A DNA stretch of 64,000 bases from Eubacteriales bacterium (GTDB lineage Bacteria; Bacillota; Clostridia; Oscillospirales; CAG-382): NCBI GenBank assembly GCA_028702135.1, contig JAQVPJ010000005.1, positions 55,626 to 119,625 on the forward strand, read 5' to 3'. Shown in pieces: positions 1 through 10,115 of the stretch. The notes under the pieces are model-generated. The model did not search any database. It was not told the origin of the DNA and saw only the letters and a program-made list of their open reading frames with translations. Every line of letters begins with the position of its first letter. Position 1 is the first letter of the stretch. Both the position numbers and the translations under genes were made by a program.

Positions 1-1
1 G

Positions 2-292
2 AACAGCACTATCGATGCGCTGCGTAATATGAGGATGATTGACGATGAGAAGATCGCTCAGGCGGAGGTCGCTCTTATAGAGAGGAACCAAAACTCAAGC
101 AGGCTTAAGATAACGCTTTCCGAGGGAAAGAACCGCCAGATAAGGCGTATGTGCATGCAACTCGGGCTTTCGGTGATGCAGTTGAGGAGGGTTTCGGTAG
201 GCGGCGTGTTCCTGGGAAGTCTCGAGAGCGGAAAGTGGCGGGACCTTACAGGAGAGGAGCTTGCCGCGCTTTACGGAAAGCATAAAAAGTAA
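2..292 (+). CDS. Pseudouridine synthase (RsuA/RluB-type), C-terminal fragment cut by the window edge
   Basis: Frame open from base 2; 'LKITLSEGKNRQIRRMCMQLGLSVMQLRRVSVGGVFLGSL' matches the C-terminal region of RluB/RsuA-type enzymes. Confidence 0.85.
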   Translation, partial: NSTIDALRNMRMIDDEKIAQAEVALIERNQNSSRLKITLSEGKNRQIRRMCMQLGLSVMQLRRVSVGGVFLGSLESGKWRDLTGEELAALYGKHKK

Positions 293-330
293 GCGTCTGC
301 TTCGGGTGCTTCGAAAGGATAAAAATCGGG

Positions 331-837
331 ATGAAAAATCCTTTTTTAATAAAGAATCAACGCATAAAGATAGCGATTTTCCTTATTTTAACGCTCGCAT
401 GGACAGTTTTTATAATATCGCTGTCGCTGAATAACGCCGAGGAATCCAATAAACAGAGTGATACTGTCGTCGTTATGGTAAAAAGAGTGGCTCAAGCGCT
501 GGGAATAGATATAGCCGACGGTAGCTTACTGCCGCATTATGTAAGAAAAAGCGCACATTTTATTGAATTCGGTATACTCGGAATGCTTTGCCTGCCCATG
601 TTCAGAGCGTTGACGCAAAGGACCTTCGCCCATGTTTTGATCTCGCTGGGTTATTGCGGGCTCATCGCCGTTACGGACGAATACATACAGCTGTTTACTT
701 ACGGGCGCTCGGGGCAGCTCAGCGACGTTTTGATAGATTTTTCAGGCGCTGTTTTCGGCGTTGCTGCGATATGTGCGGCGAGCTGTCTTTTTCGAAAAAT
801 AAGGAAAAGAGGGGATATTGAAAATAAGTCGCTTTAG
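331..837 (+). CDS. VanZ-like family membrane protein
   Basis: Multi-TM ORF with 'RKSAHFIEFGILGML' and 'TDEYIQLFTYGRSGQLSDVLIDFSGAVFG', typical of VanZ-like proteins. Confidence 0.8.
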   Translation: MKNPFLIKNQRIKIAIFLILTLAWTVFIISLSLNNAEESNKQSDTVVVMVKRVAQALGIDIADGSLLPHYVRKSAHFIEFGILGMLCLPMFRALTQRTFAHVLISLGYCGLIAVTDEYIQLFTYGRSGQLSDVLIDFSGAVFGVAAICAASCLFRKIRKRGDIENKSL

Positions 838-874
838 TAATATTTTAACATATTTTAATTACAGGAGGAAAGAC

Positions 875-2761
875 ATGTTTAAAAAAGTATTAGCCATTCT
901 GCTTACGATTATAATGCTGTCCTCAATGCTTTTGCTCTCGTCATGTGATGATAAAAAAGGTGAGAATGATAAAAGCGAGGAGGAAATCGTACTGACACCC
1001 AAGGAAAAGCTCTTAACGACAGCTGCCGCTGCCGCCGCTTACCTTAAGGAGCTTAGTGACGGTTTAGGATACAGTTATTCCGAAGTTAAGGCCGTCGAAG
1101 GCAAAACGCCGGTCACAACTTTTGATGCCGAGCTTAAAAAGCTCTCATATGCCGGAACGGATATAATTTCCGACCCGATAAAAATTACCGTAAAATCCGA
1201 GACTGACCAAAAAAACAATATAACAAAGTCCTTGCTTGAGCTTGGGGCGGATGAAGCAAAGCTGCCGGTGGAGATTCTCAACACTAAATCGGGTATTTAT
1301 TTCGAAATTGATAAAGTAACCGAAGAAATGCTGAAATTCCCGTATGAGGAAGAGATGCCCGATTTTGACTTAGAGCAGATAAGACAGATTATCGATACAT
1401 ATTCCGATACTTTTATGGATAATCTCCCATCGGAGCTATTCACGGAGGAAAAGGGTGATGTAACTGTTGACGGGGTTGCGATAAGCAATGCGACGACAAT
1501 CAAAGCACAAATAACGTCTGCCCAGTTAATGACGGCGATAAAAGCTGTTCTTGTTCAGGCAAAAACCGATCTGCAGTTAAAGAAAGTAGCGGATAATCTA
1601 AAAAGCATGCTTGCGTTATATGAAACCGATCAGTCAACCGACAGTTATGAGGAAGCAATAGACGAAGCGATCGACCAGCTCGACGACGATATTGAAGACG
1701 CAAAAGAAGGCGATTATCTCACAATAGCTGTTATTTTTGAAGATGAAAATCTAAGAAGCGTAAACCTTGAGGTGTACGAAAAAGACGAAAAATGCTTTGC
1801 AGCCGCTCTTACCACCGTGAAAAAAGACAGCGGACACTATGTAAAGGGCTCTGTTTCGGGTAAGGATGAGGAAAAATTCTTTGATTTTTCATATGAGCAG
1901 ACTGCAAACGATGCCGGCAGCGCGGACGGAAAGTTTTCTATAGGCGTTTCCGACGAAATGGAACTGACCGTCGAGTTCAAGGGAACAAAAACCGAAAACA
2001 AGCTTGTAGTGGACAGCGATATAGAAATGTCCGTACATGACGGTGGCGAAGATATTTCAATACCGATTAAAGTTACCTCAACATACGAGAAGGTTTCCGA
2101 CACCGAAAACAGCGTAAAAGCTGACTTATCAATTGATGCTCTCGATTATGATATAGAACTGTCGATTGGCAGCAGCGTAAAGCTTGCCGACTATACGGAA
2201 ATAACTGCTCCCGGCGACGATGATGCGGAAATCCTTGATGAAGAATTTGATTTTCAGGCTCTCATTCAGAAGATACTTGTCGAATATCCTGATGTCTATA
2301 ACTATTTATCGAATTATTTAGGCAGCGAAGAGCAGACGGGCATATACCTTTATAACCAATATCAGACTATTTGTCTCAATTATGACGGCAGCGGTTCTTT
2401 AGTAAGCAGTTACACGAACATGAGTTATGGCAACGGAAAGTACACAGCGGAATTTATGGATGAAGAGTATTCCGGCACCTATTCTGTCAACGGTTCGGAT
2501 GTAACGATAGACGGTTTTGGCGGCTATACGCTGCAGGAATTCGATTATTGTGATGTGATAACGGATTCGGGCGAAACCATAATTATCACGGTATACGATG
2601 ATTGTTGTGATTCGGAATCTCCCTTTGAGTATACTTTGGAAGACGATGTACTTGATCTGACTTTCAAAGACGGCGAAACAGCGTCTTATGACTGCGTCGA
2701 GGCCGGGGATGTTTATACTGTAGGCGGCGTTGAATTCTACTGGGATTATTTATACGATTAA
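875..2761 (+). CDS. Putative secreted lipoprotein, unknown function
   Basis: Start refined to ATG 875 behind AGGAGG; signal peptide with lipobox-like 'LLLSSCDDK'; acidic repeat-poor extracellular body. Confidence 0.7.
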   Translation: MFKKVLAILLTIIMLSSMLLLSSCDDKKGENDKSEEEIVLTPKEKLLTTAAAAAAYLKELSDGLGYSYSEVKAVEGKTPVTTFDAELKKLSYAGTDIISDPIKITVKSETDQKNNITKSLLELGADEAKLPVEILNTKSGIYFEIDKVTEEMLKFPYEEEMPDFDLEQIRQIIDTYSDTFMDNLPSELFTEEKGDVTVDGVAISNATTIKAQITSAQLMTAIKAVLVQAKTDLQLKKVADNLKSMLALYETDQSTDSYEEAIDEAIDQLDDDIEDAKEGDYLTIAVIFEDENLRSVNLEVYEKDEKCFAAALTTVKKDSGHYVKGSVSGKDEEKFFDFSYEQTANDAGSADGKFSIGVSDEMELTVEFKGTKTENKLVVDSDIEMSVHDGGEDISIPIKVTSTYEKVSDTENSVKADLSIDALDYDIELSIGSSVKLADYTEITAPGDDDAEILDEEFDFQALIQKILVEYPDVYNYLSNYLGSEEQTGIYLYNQYQTICLNYDGSGSLVSSYTNMSYGNGKYTAEFMDEEYSGTYSVNGSDVTIDGFGGYTLQEFDYCDVITDSGETIIITVYDDCCDSESPFEYTLEDDVLDLTFKDGETASYDCVEAGDVYTVGGVEFYWDYLYD

Positions 2762-2782
2762 CTAAATTGCAAAAAACTGCCC

Positions 2783-2817
2783 GGGACGTACAGAGGTTGT
2801 CTGTGCGTCCCTTTTTT
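2783..2817 (+). terminator. Rho-independent terminator
   Basis: GGGACGTACAGA-loop-TCTGTGCGTCCC followed by TTTTTT just after the lipoprotein stop. Confidence 0.85.
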
Positions 2818-2883
2818 GCGGAATAAACGGATAAGAGGGCGCGCTGTAAAAAATGTGGTACGGATATTCGTTTATATCCGGCA

Positions 2884-3324
2884 TCAAATCAACACAATAC
2901 CGTAAACAGAACGGGTGAACTTTTCCAAAGCCTTGTTTCTGTCTTCGTAAAGACTGCTTCTTTCCTTATAAAAACGGCTCATAAGGCTCTCCGCAGCTCC
3001 TTTTGTATTATGTATAAAAAATCCCTCGAGCAGTTGAACCTGATAATCGTCAAGATCGGAAAATCCCGATTCTATCATCTTCAATTCACGTTCAACAACT
3101 TTTGACCTGAACCGGCAGTCGTCGAGCAGAGCAATGACAGTGATAAGCCTGTCCTCGTATTTGTTTGTGCCGCTGCTCGTTACCGGCTTTGCGTTTAGCG
3201 ACGCGGTTTTACAAGAATACTTTTCCCTTTCGAGTTCCTCAATTTGCTGCTTGATGGATTTGCGCGCCACTGTGAGCTGATTCTTTCTCTTAAGCAAATC
3301 CTTAGCAAAATCTCTGTAATCCAT
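2884..3324 (-). CDS. Small coiled-coil/HTH protein resembling phage-type sigma-70 region 4 regulators (DUF1492/ArpU-like)
   Basis: N-terminal charged helices; C-terminal 'LLEGFFIHNTKGAAESLMSRFYKERSSLYEDRNKALEKF' resembles region-4/HTH. Confidence 0.45.
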   Translation of the reverse strand: MDYRDFAKDLLKRKNQLTVARKSIKQQIEELEREKYSCKTASLNAKPVTSSGTNKYEDRLITVIALLDDCRFRSKVVERELKMIESGFSDLDDYQVQLLEGFFIHNTKGAAESLMSRFYKERSSLYEDRNKALEKFTRSVYGIVLI

Positions 3325-3670
3325 AATCCCCTTTCTTTCTTTTAAAAAGCCGATATAAACAAGCTTATGACATCAAAGCAGAATACCGGGCAGATGGGTT
3401 TCCTCAAGCATTCTTATTTATTTATATCGGCAAAAACCAAAGAAATAAGTTTTTATACAAACCTTAACCGAACAAGCGCGCCCGTCCGCCGCCGAATGCT
3501 CTCGGTTAAGTCCAACATGGCGGCATAGTTATCCGTGGAATTATTATAACATATATATTAATAAAAAGCGTCCTGAATTTGTCGGAAATTCTTTATGTAT
3601 TATTAATAAAATATTTTGTCGATATATGTGAAAATAATACAAAAGTGGTTTTACAACTTCAATTTTTGTA

Positions 3671-3708
3671 TAAAAAATAAAAAAAGCACGCTTTTTTAAA
3701 AAGCGTGC
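3671..3708 (-). terminator. Rho-independent terminator of the WYL gene
   Basis: GCACGC...GCGTGC hairpin, U-tract when read on the minus strand. Confidence 0.75.
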
Positions 3709-3725
3709 GGAAGTGGATTTTCGGG

Positions 3726-4745
3726 TTATTTTTTCTTATCGGAATACAAATCATAAAGCTCGGAAAGGGATGCTCTCATCCGTGATACGACATTTTCGGG
3801 ATAAACTATCTCCATTTCTTTGCCGAAGGAGAAAACCCAGGCAAAAAACTTCGGGCTCAGTTTTACCTTTGCCGTGAAGATAAACCTATCGTCGCTCTCC
3901 TTTAATATGGGTATATCGCTGCCGTAGCGGTCGATTACAACGCCGACAAGACTGTTGCTGCAGGATATACGCACGCTCTCGTCCTTTCCGCCGAACATGG
4001 AAAACACACTCTTTGTGTAGGCGGCGATTCCGGAAACACCGAAGAGCATTTTTCCCTTCCTCGGTTTTTGCATAATTGAAATATCGGTCATTTTATCAAC
4101 ACGGAAGTGCTTTATCATATTGCTTTTTTCGTCATAGGCGAGCAGATAATAAAACTCATCGTCCCAGGTTAAAGACCACGGGCTTACCTCGTACTTTTTA
4201 CCCCCGTGACGGGCAACCCGCTCGATTCTGCCGTCCCGGACAATATATGTATAGTATTGAAAGCTGACCATTTTGTTGTCTGCAATCGCAGTATGTATGT
4301 GGTCTATGGTGTTGAATATGCTCTCGTTGCGTGCCTTTACCCTTCCCTCAATAAAGACCTGACGCTTAAGGATTGAGGTCTGATCCCCGCCACCGGCAAG
4401 AGAAGCGAGTTTTTCGATCAGTTGCCTGCTCTTTTTCTCCGTAATGAATTTGCTGGACAGCACTGCATCGACGAGCAGTTTGAGCTCCGGAAGCTCAAAT
4501 TCTCTTGCCCCGAGGAAAACACCGCAGTTTCTGCCCTTTGTTCTGATAATGTCATAACCGAAATTTTCAAGCGATTCAAGGTCGTCATAAATGCTTTTAC
4601 GCTCCGCTTTTATATCATTTGCATTGAGCATCCCGATAAGCCCATTTACTGTAATCGGGTTGTTTTCGTCGGTTTTTTTGAGCGCGTTGAGAATATACAG
4701 AATTTTGAGCTTCTGGTTTTTTGATTTCGGCATCTTAATCACCAT
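3726..4745 (-). CDS. WYL-domain transcriptional regulator
   Basis: N-terminal winged-HTH 'LKILYILNALKKTDENNPITVNGLIGML' and WYL-like 'YEVSPWSLTWDDEFYYLLAYDEK...HFRVDKMTDI'. Confidence 0.85.
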   Translation of the reverse strand: MVIKMPKSKNQKLKILYILNALKKTDENNPITVNGLIGMLNANDIKAERKSIYDDLESLENFGYDIIRTKGRNCGVFLGAREFELPELKLLVDAVLSSKFITEKKSRQLIEKLASLAGGGDQTSILKRQVFIEGRVKARNESIFNTIDHIHTAIADNKMVSFQYYTYIVRDGRIERVARHGGKKYEVSPWSLTWDDEFYYLLAYDEKSNMIKHFRVDKMTDISIMQKPRKGKMLFGVSGIAAYTKSVFSMFGGKDESVRISCSNSLVGVVIDRYGSDIPILKESDDRFIFTAKVKLSPKFFAWVFSFGKEMEIVYPENVVSRMRASLSELYDLYSDKKK

Positions 4746-4803
4746 TCCCGGTCAAGCATATATATTTATTAAAAAAACAAAAAAAGAGCCTTGGCAAAAA
4801 CGG

Positions 4804-5514
4804 CTATACAAGACCTCCGTCGACAGCCAGCACCGCACCGCTGATATAATCGGCTTTTTCACTCGCTAAAAACAGTACGGCGTTTGCGACATCAACCGGT
4901 TTTCCCAACCGTTCAAGCGGTATCGACTCGACGAGCGATTCAACCTCCTCGATGGTAAGCCTTGCGTTCATATCCGTGTCAATCACGCCGGGGCAGACGC
5001 AGTTTACCCGAACGTAACTTGGTCCGACCTCCTTTGCCAGCGCTTTTGTGAAACCGATAAGCGCCGCTTTCGATGCTGAATAATCGACCTCGCAGGAAGC
5101 GCCGCATTCTCCGAACACGGAGGAAATGTTAATTATGGCGCCGCTTTTGCGGCGGATCATGGACGGCAGAACGGCACGGGTCATGTTGAGGGTTCCGAAT
5201 AGATTTACGTCATAAAGCTCCCTGATGCTCTCCCGCGAAACACTGTCAAAAACCCCGAAAAGGGACACTCCGGCATTGTTTACAAGCACGTCTATATCCG
5301 GAAATGCCGCTACCATAGCGGCAACCTGCTCCTTATCTGAAACATCCGCCCTGAAGGTTACGGCATTTTTAAGCGAATCGCAGAGCGTTTGCGCTTCTTT
5401 GACGCTTTTATTGTAATTTATAATAACGAAATAGCCCTCTTTGGAAAATGCCTCGCAGACGGCTCTGCCGATACCTCTTGAACCACCGGTGACCAAAACG
5501 GTTTTCATGCGCAT
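4804..5514 (-). CDS. SDR-family oxidoreductase (FabG-like)
   Basis: TGGSRGIGRAV, NNAGVSLFG, YSASKAALIGFTKALAKE. Confidence 0.9.
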   Translation of the reverse strand: MRMKTVLVTGGSRGIGRAVCEAFSKEGYFVIINYNKSVKEAQTLCDSLKNAVTFRADVSDKEQVAAMVAAFPDIDVLVNNAGVSLFGVFDSVSRESIRELYDVNLFGTLNMTRAVLPSMIRRKSGAIINISSVFGECGASCEVDYSASKAALIGFTKALAKEVGPSYVRVNCVCPGVIDTDMNARLTIEEVESLVESIPLERLGKPVDVANAVLFLASEKADYISGAVLAVDGGLV

Positions 5515-5563
5515 GTTTTCCTTCTTTTCAATAAAGATGTATTACAGGGTATTCTCCCGCTTT

Positions 5564-7231
5564 TTAAACTACCGTTTTTGTAAAAATGGGCAGTATCATG
5601 GGATTTCTCTTTATTTTTGAATACACTACCGAGCCGAGCTCATCTTTGAGCTTGTTTTTAAGAGTTCCCATATCGGTTACGCCTTTATCAAGGTACTTAT
5701 AGATTATTTTTGCAGAGGTGCTGCCAAGCTCATCCATAAGAGCCTCGCTCTCCTTGACATATACAAACCCGCGTGAAACTATCTCCGGCGGGCTTAAAAG
5801 CTCCCTGTTTTCGGTATCTATGTTTGCGACGACGATGATGATTCCGTCCTCCGAAAGATGCTTTCTGTCCCTCAGAACAACGCTTCCGACATCGCCTATA
5901 CCATAACCGTCAACCATAATCTGCCCTGCCTCGACGCTTCCGTTTACTCTGATACCGCGTTTGCTCAGCTCAAGCACCTTACCCGCCTCCGGAATAAAAA
6001 TGTGGCTTCCGTCCATGCCGAGTTCCTTTGCCAGTGCGGCGTGTCTTGTAAGATGCTTATATTCACCGTGTACGGGGATAAAATATTCCGCTTTGACAAG
6101 GGAGTGAATCAGCTTTATCTCCTCACAGCAGGCGTGCCCGGTGACATGGACCTCGTTGCTGTCGTTGATAACCTCTACGCCTCTTTTACAAAGCTCGTTT
6201 ACAATCTTTGTAATCAGCTTCTCGTTGCCGGGAATCGCAGAGGCGGAGAGGATGACAAGGTCGTTCGCACCTAAAGAGATTGTAGGGTGCTCGCCGAACG
6301 CCATTCTGTAAAGCGCGCTCATAGGCTCTCCCTGACTTCCGGTAGTTATCAGGGTAAGCTGGTTGGGGGAATAACGCTTCATATCGGTGATATCTATGAT
6401 AAGACCGTCGGGAATATCGATATATCCGAGTCTGCTCGCCGCTTTTATGACATTGAGCATGCTGCGCCCCGTAATCGCCACCTTGCGGTTATACTTTACC
6501 GAATAATTAATAATCTGCTGGACTCTGTGAACATTGGAAGAGAATGTCGCAATAACGACACGCTTTTCGAGATTATAGAATATTCTGTCAAAGGAGGCAG
6601 CAAGCGTCTTCTCGCTCGCGGTGTAGCCGGGACGCTCCGCGTTCGTCGAGTCGCACATGAGAACCTTTACTCCCTTATTTCCGATATCCGCTATCCTGCC
6701 GAGATCAATCGGCCTGCTTCCGATGGGAGTAAAATCTATTTTAAAGTCCCCCGTGTGAAATATCTTTCCGACCGGGGTGGATATATAAAGGGCAACCGCA
6801 TCCGGGATGGAATGGTTTACATGGACATATTCTACCGAAAACGAACCGAAATCGGTTTTTTCGCCCGCTTTTATCTCGATGAGTGTAGATGACTTTAGCA
6901 TTCCGTGCTCCGAGAGCTTACCCTCAAGGATTCCGAGAGTCAGTCTTGTGCCGTAAATATTCGTTTTTATCTGCTTTAAAAAATAGGGTACAGCTCCGAT
7001 GTGATCCTCGTGACCGTGTGTCAGTATAATTCCACGGACTTTATCTGCGTTTTTTTGAAGATATGTTATGTCGGGTATAACAAGGTCCACGCCCAGCATA
7101 TCGTTTTCCGGAAACGATACGCCGCAGTCGATTACGATTATATCATTCTCGTACTCTAAGACGGTAATGTTCATGCCTATTCCGTCTACGCCTCCGAGAG
7201 GGATTATCCTTACTTTTGAGTTTTTTGTCAT
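5564..7231 (-). CDS. rnj: Ribonuclease J
   Basis: Metallo-beta-lactamase/beta-CASP protein; 'IPLGGVDGIGMN', 'LTHGHEDHIGAVPYFL'; start refined to MTKNSKVRI. Confidence 0.92.
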   Translation of the reverse strand: MTKNSKVRIIPLGGVDGIGMNITVLEYENDIIVIDCGVSFPENDMLGVDLVIPDITYLQKNADKVRGIILTHGHEDHIGAVPYFLKQIKTNIYGTRLTLGILEGKLSEHGMLKSSTLIEIKAGEKTDFGSFSVEYVHVNHSIPDAVALYISTPVGKIFHTGDFKIDFTPIGSRPIDLGRIADIGNKGVKVLMCDSTNAERPGYTASEKTLAASFDRIFYNLEKRVVIATFSSNVHRVQQIINYSVKYNRKVAITGRSMLNVIKAASRLGYIDIPDGLIIDITDMKRYSPNQLTLITTGSQGEPMSALYRMAFGEHPTISLGANDLVILSASAIPGNEKLITKIVNELCKRGVEVINDSNEVHVTGHACCEEIKLIHSLVKAEYFIPVHGEYKHLTRHAALAKELGMDGSHIFIPEAGKVLELSKRGIRVNGSVEAGQIMVDGYGIGDVGSVVLRDRKHLSEDGIIIVVANIDTENRELLSPPEIVSRGFVYVKESEALMDELGSTSAKIIYKYLDKGVTDMGTLKNKLKDELGSVVYSKIKRNPMILPIFTKTVV

Positions 7232-7424
7232 AAATATTTCCTTTCGTTTTATGATTATATTATGCAATTAATATGTTATTTTGTCAATAGATACGGGAAA
7301 ACGCGGCAAAACGCCGCCTTAGATGCAGGGAGCGCCGCAAGCATTTATCACTTGACTTTTTATGAAAAAATGTTATTATGTATGATGTTGTTATATCAAT
7401 ACGGCCGAAGGGTGTTATTAATAA

Positions 7425-8711
7425 ATGGAAAGAATCTATATCAACGGCGGAAAGCCGTTATCGGGACGAATAGAGGTGGGAGGCATGAAAAACGCCGCCC
7501 TGCCTATTTTATTTTCGACAATTCTTGTAGAGGATAAATGCGTAATCGAGAATTTACCGAGAATAAGCGATATAAAAACAACGCTTGATATTCTCACCGC
7601 CATGGGAGCGCAGGTAAATGAGCTTGACAGCGGAACGGTTCAGGTTGATACAACAAATATAAAATGCGGGTTAATGCCCCAGAATCTTGCACAGACGATG
7701 AGGGCATCTTATTATGTACTCGGAGCGGAGCTGGGCAGGTTCGGAAGATCAAGAGCCGCCTGCCCCGGCGGAGATGATTTCGGTGCAAGGCCTATCGACC
7801 AGCATGTCAAGGGTTTTGAAGCGTTGGGAGCGACAGTTACCGAGAATGATGAGGTTTACACCTGCATCGCCGAGAACGGGCTGAGAGCCGCCTCGATTTA
7901 TCTTGATATAGCGTCTGTCGGCGCAACCATAAACATAATGCTCGCCGCTACCAAAATCGAGGGATTGACTGTAATAGACAATGCGGCAAGAGAACCTCAT
8001 GTAGTTGACCTTGCAAACTTTTTAAACAGCTGCGGTGCGGATATAACCGGCGCGGGTACAGAGGTTATAAAGATAAGAGGGGTAAAAAAACTCCACGGCG
8101 TCAGTTATGCGATTATCCCCGATATGATCGAGGCGGGAACATATATGATGGCGGCGGCGGCGACGAACTGCACGCTCACCATTACAAATGTTATTCCCAA
8201 ACATCTGGAATCTATTACAGCAAAATTAATCGATATGGGCGTTTCGGTGACAGAACTGGACGACTCGGTAATAGTTTCGAAACGTGATACTCCGCTTAAG
8301 AAAATAAAGGTAAAAACATTCTTTTATCCGGGTTTTCCCACTGATATGAACGCACTTATAGGCGTGCTTTTGTGTCTTGCCGACGGGCAGAGCACGATAA
8401 CGGAGGGGGTTTTTGACAACCGCTTCAAATACACTGACGAGCTTATCAGAATGGGGGCAAACATAACCGTTCAGGGCAGAACCGCAACTTTTGAGGGAAA
8501 GCCGGAGCTTCACCCGGCGAATATCAGAGCCGTGGACATAAGGGCGGGGGGCGCTATGGTCATCGCGGGGCTTGCCACAAAGGGAGTTACATGGATAGAT
8601 GATATCTATCATATCGAGAGGGGATATGAAAACCTTGTCGAAAAGCTGCGTGCTGTCGGAGCTGACATAAAAAAAGTTATTATACCCGAGATTACCCCAA
8701 ACGGAAAGTAA
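7425..8711 (+). CDS. murA: UDP-N-acetylglucosamine 1-carboxyvinyltransferase (MurA), catalytic-Cys position is Asp
   Basis: EPSP-synthase-like fold signatures 'GGMKNAALPILFSTIL', 'MRASYYVLGAELGRFG...PGGDDFGARPIDQHVKGFEALGA'. Confidence 0.93.
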   Translation: MERIYINGGKPLSGRIEVGGMKNAALPILFSTILVEDKCVIENLPRISDIKTTLDILTAMGAQVNELDSGTVQVDTTNIKCGLMPQNLAQTMRASYYVLGAELGRFGRSRAACPGGDDFGARPIDQHVKGFEALGATVTENDEVYTCIAENGLRAASIYLDIASVGATINIMLAATKIEGLTVIDNAAREPHVVDLANFLNSCGADITGAGTEVIKIRGVKKLHGVSYAIIPDMIEAGTYMMAAAATNCTLTITNVIPKHLESITAKLIDMGVSVTELDDSVIVSKRDTPLKKIKVKTFFYPGFPTDMNALIGVLLCLADGQSTITEGVFDNRFKYTDELIRMGANITVQGRTATFEGKPELHPANIRAVDIRAGGAMVIAGLATKGVTWIDDIYHIERGYENLVEKLRAVGADIKKVIIPEITPNGK

Positions 8712-8731
8712 TTATACAGCATAACCTTTTT

Positions 8732-8766
8732 GCCGCAGACGCTTAACGGTCTCCGCGGTTTTTTTT
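8732..8766 (+). terminator. Rho-independent terminator of murA
   Basis: CCGCAGAC-loop-GTCTCCGCGG then eight T. Confidence 0.7.
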
Positions 8767-8781
8767 ACTCATTTTTAATGG

Positions 8782-9345
8782 TCAGAATACGCTGTAAAAC
8801 ACCCCGCCGGCAACTCCGGCGGCGGAAATGACAAGTATCGGGTTTACTTTATGCTTCCATATCGTATAAAAACAGGCCGCAAAGACTATAATCGCAAAAA
8901 AATCCATATTATCGGTTCTGAAAGCAACAGTACCGTCTTTGAAAAAAGAGGAGATTACCATAGCAACACCCGCGGAGGCGATAAGTCCCACCACGGCGGG
9001 GCGGAGACCTGCGAGAACCGAACCGAGAGCCGATAATTTTCTGTATCTTTTGTATACCGCATAAAGTATTGATATAATAATAACCGAAGGCATTACAAAG
9101 CCGACTGTAGCTATGACCGCGCCTAAAGCACCGCCGATTTTTGTGCCGACGAAGGTCGCGGCATTGATCGAAATCGGACCTGGTGTCATCTGGGAAATTG
9201 TGATTATATCGTTATATTCGGCTTGTGTAAGCCATTGATTTAGCTCTACGATCTGCTCTTTTATAAGCGGCAGAGCCGCATAACCGCCCCCGATGCTGAA
9301 CAGACCTATTTGAAAAAAGGACCAGAAAAGCTGCAGAAATATCAT
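8782..9345 (-). CDS. Chromate transporter, short CHR monodomain
   Basis: 'FFQIGLFSIGGGYAALPLIKEQIVE', 'MTPGPISINAATFVG'. Confidence 0.9.
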   Translation of the reverse strand: MIFLQLFWSFFQIGLFSIGGGYAALPLIKEQIVELNQWLTQAEYNDIITISQMTPGPISINAATFVGTKIGGALGAVIATVGFVMPSVIIISILYAVYKRYRKLSALGSVLAGLRPAVVGLIASAGVAMVISSFFKDGTVAFRTDNMDFFAIIVFAACFYTIWKHKVNPILVISAAGVAGGVFYSVF

Positions 9346-9947
9346 TTTCTGTCCTCCTTTTCACCGCTTTCATCCCTGAACAGCAAAAGACCGCTTACGG
9401 CAGCGAAAGCGATAACGAGCATCGGATTGACTGAAAAAAGGCTTACAGCCGCGAAGGCACCAATCATCAAAACAAGCGAAATGACCGCTTTTGCCCTGTT
9501 CTTGAGAACCGATTTTGCCATTCCTATCACAACGTCGGTGATTACAGCCGCCACACCCGCCTGCATACCTCTCATAACACCCTGAAAAACAGCATTATAC
9601 TGAAGCGCCGAGTAGCCGAACGAAAGGGCATATATAATCAAAAATGGCGGCAGAACAGTAGCAAAAACAGTGATTATCGCACCGGGTATTCCTGCGAGTC
9701 TGAAGCCTAAAAGCAGGGTGGTGTTTATCGCTATCGCACCGGGAGAGGATTGTGCTATAACCGTAAAATCGAGCATTTCCTCCTCGTTTAGCCAGCCCAG
9801 CTTCTCGACGAATTTCTTTCGCATCAGCGAGATCATAACGTATCCGCCCCCGAAAGTGAACGCACTAAGCTCAAAGCAGGAGATGAACAGTTTTATATAG
9901 AATCTGAAATCACGCTTCAAAAACTTTTCCCCCGAAAATTTAAACAT
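9342..9947 (-). CDS. Chromate transporter, short CHR monodomain (partner)
   Basis: 'FELSAFTFGGGYVMISLMRKKFVEKLGWL', 'SSPGAIAINTTLLLG'; overlaps the next gene by 4 nt. Confidence 0.9.
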   Translation of the reverse strand: MFKFSGEKFLKRDFRFYIKLFISCFELSAFTFGGGYVMISLMRKKFVEKLGWLNEEEMLDFTVIAQSSPGAIAINTTLLLGFRLAGIPGAIITVFATVLPPFLIIYALSFGYSALQYNAVFQGVMRGMQAGVAAVITDVVIGMAKSVLKNRAKAVISLVLMIGAFAAVSLFSVNPMLVIAFAAVSGLLLFRDESGEKEDRK

Positions 9948-10032
9948 ATACCCTATCTATATAATTATAACACAAAAACCACCTTATTACCATATTTTTC
10001 CGTAAAAATTTATGCGGTTGGAAAAAGACGGG

Positions 10033-10090
10033 AAAAAATCCCCCCAATGCGGGTTTGAATTCTCAAGTCCGGCGCATTAAGGGGGAATTT
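10033..10090 (-). terminator. Rho-independent terminator of the flotillin operon
   Basis: Minus strand TCCCCCTTAATGCG...CGCATTGGGGGGATTTTTT. Confidence 0.75.
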
Positions 10091-10115
10091 TTATTTTTTG
10101 CTTATTGCGTTTTTT

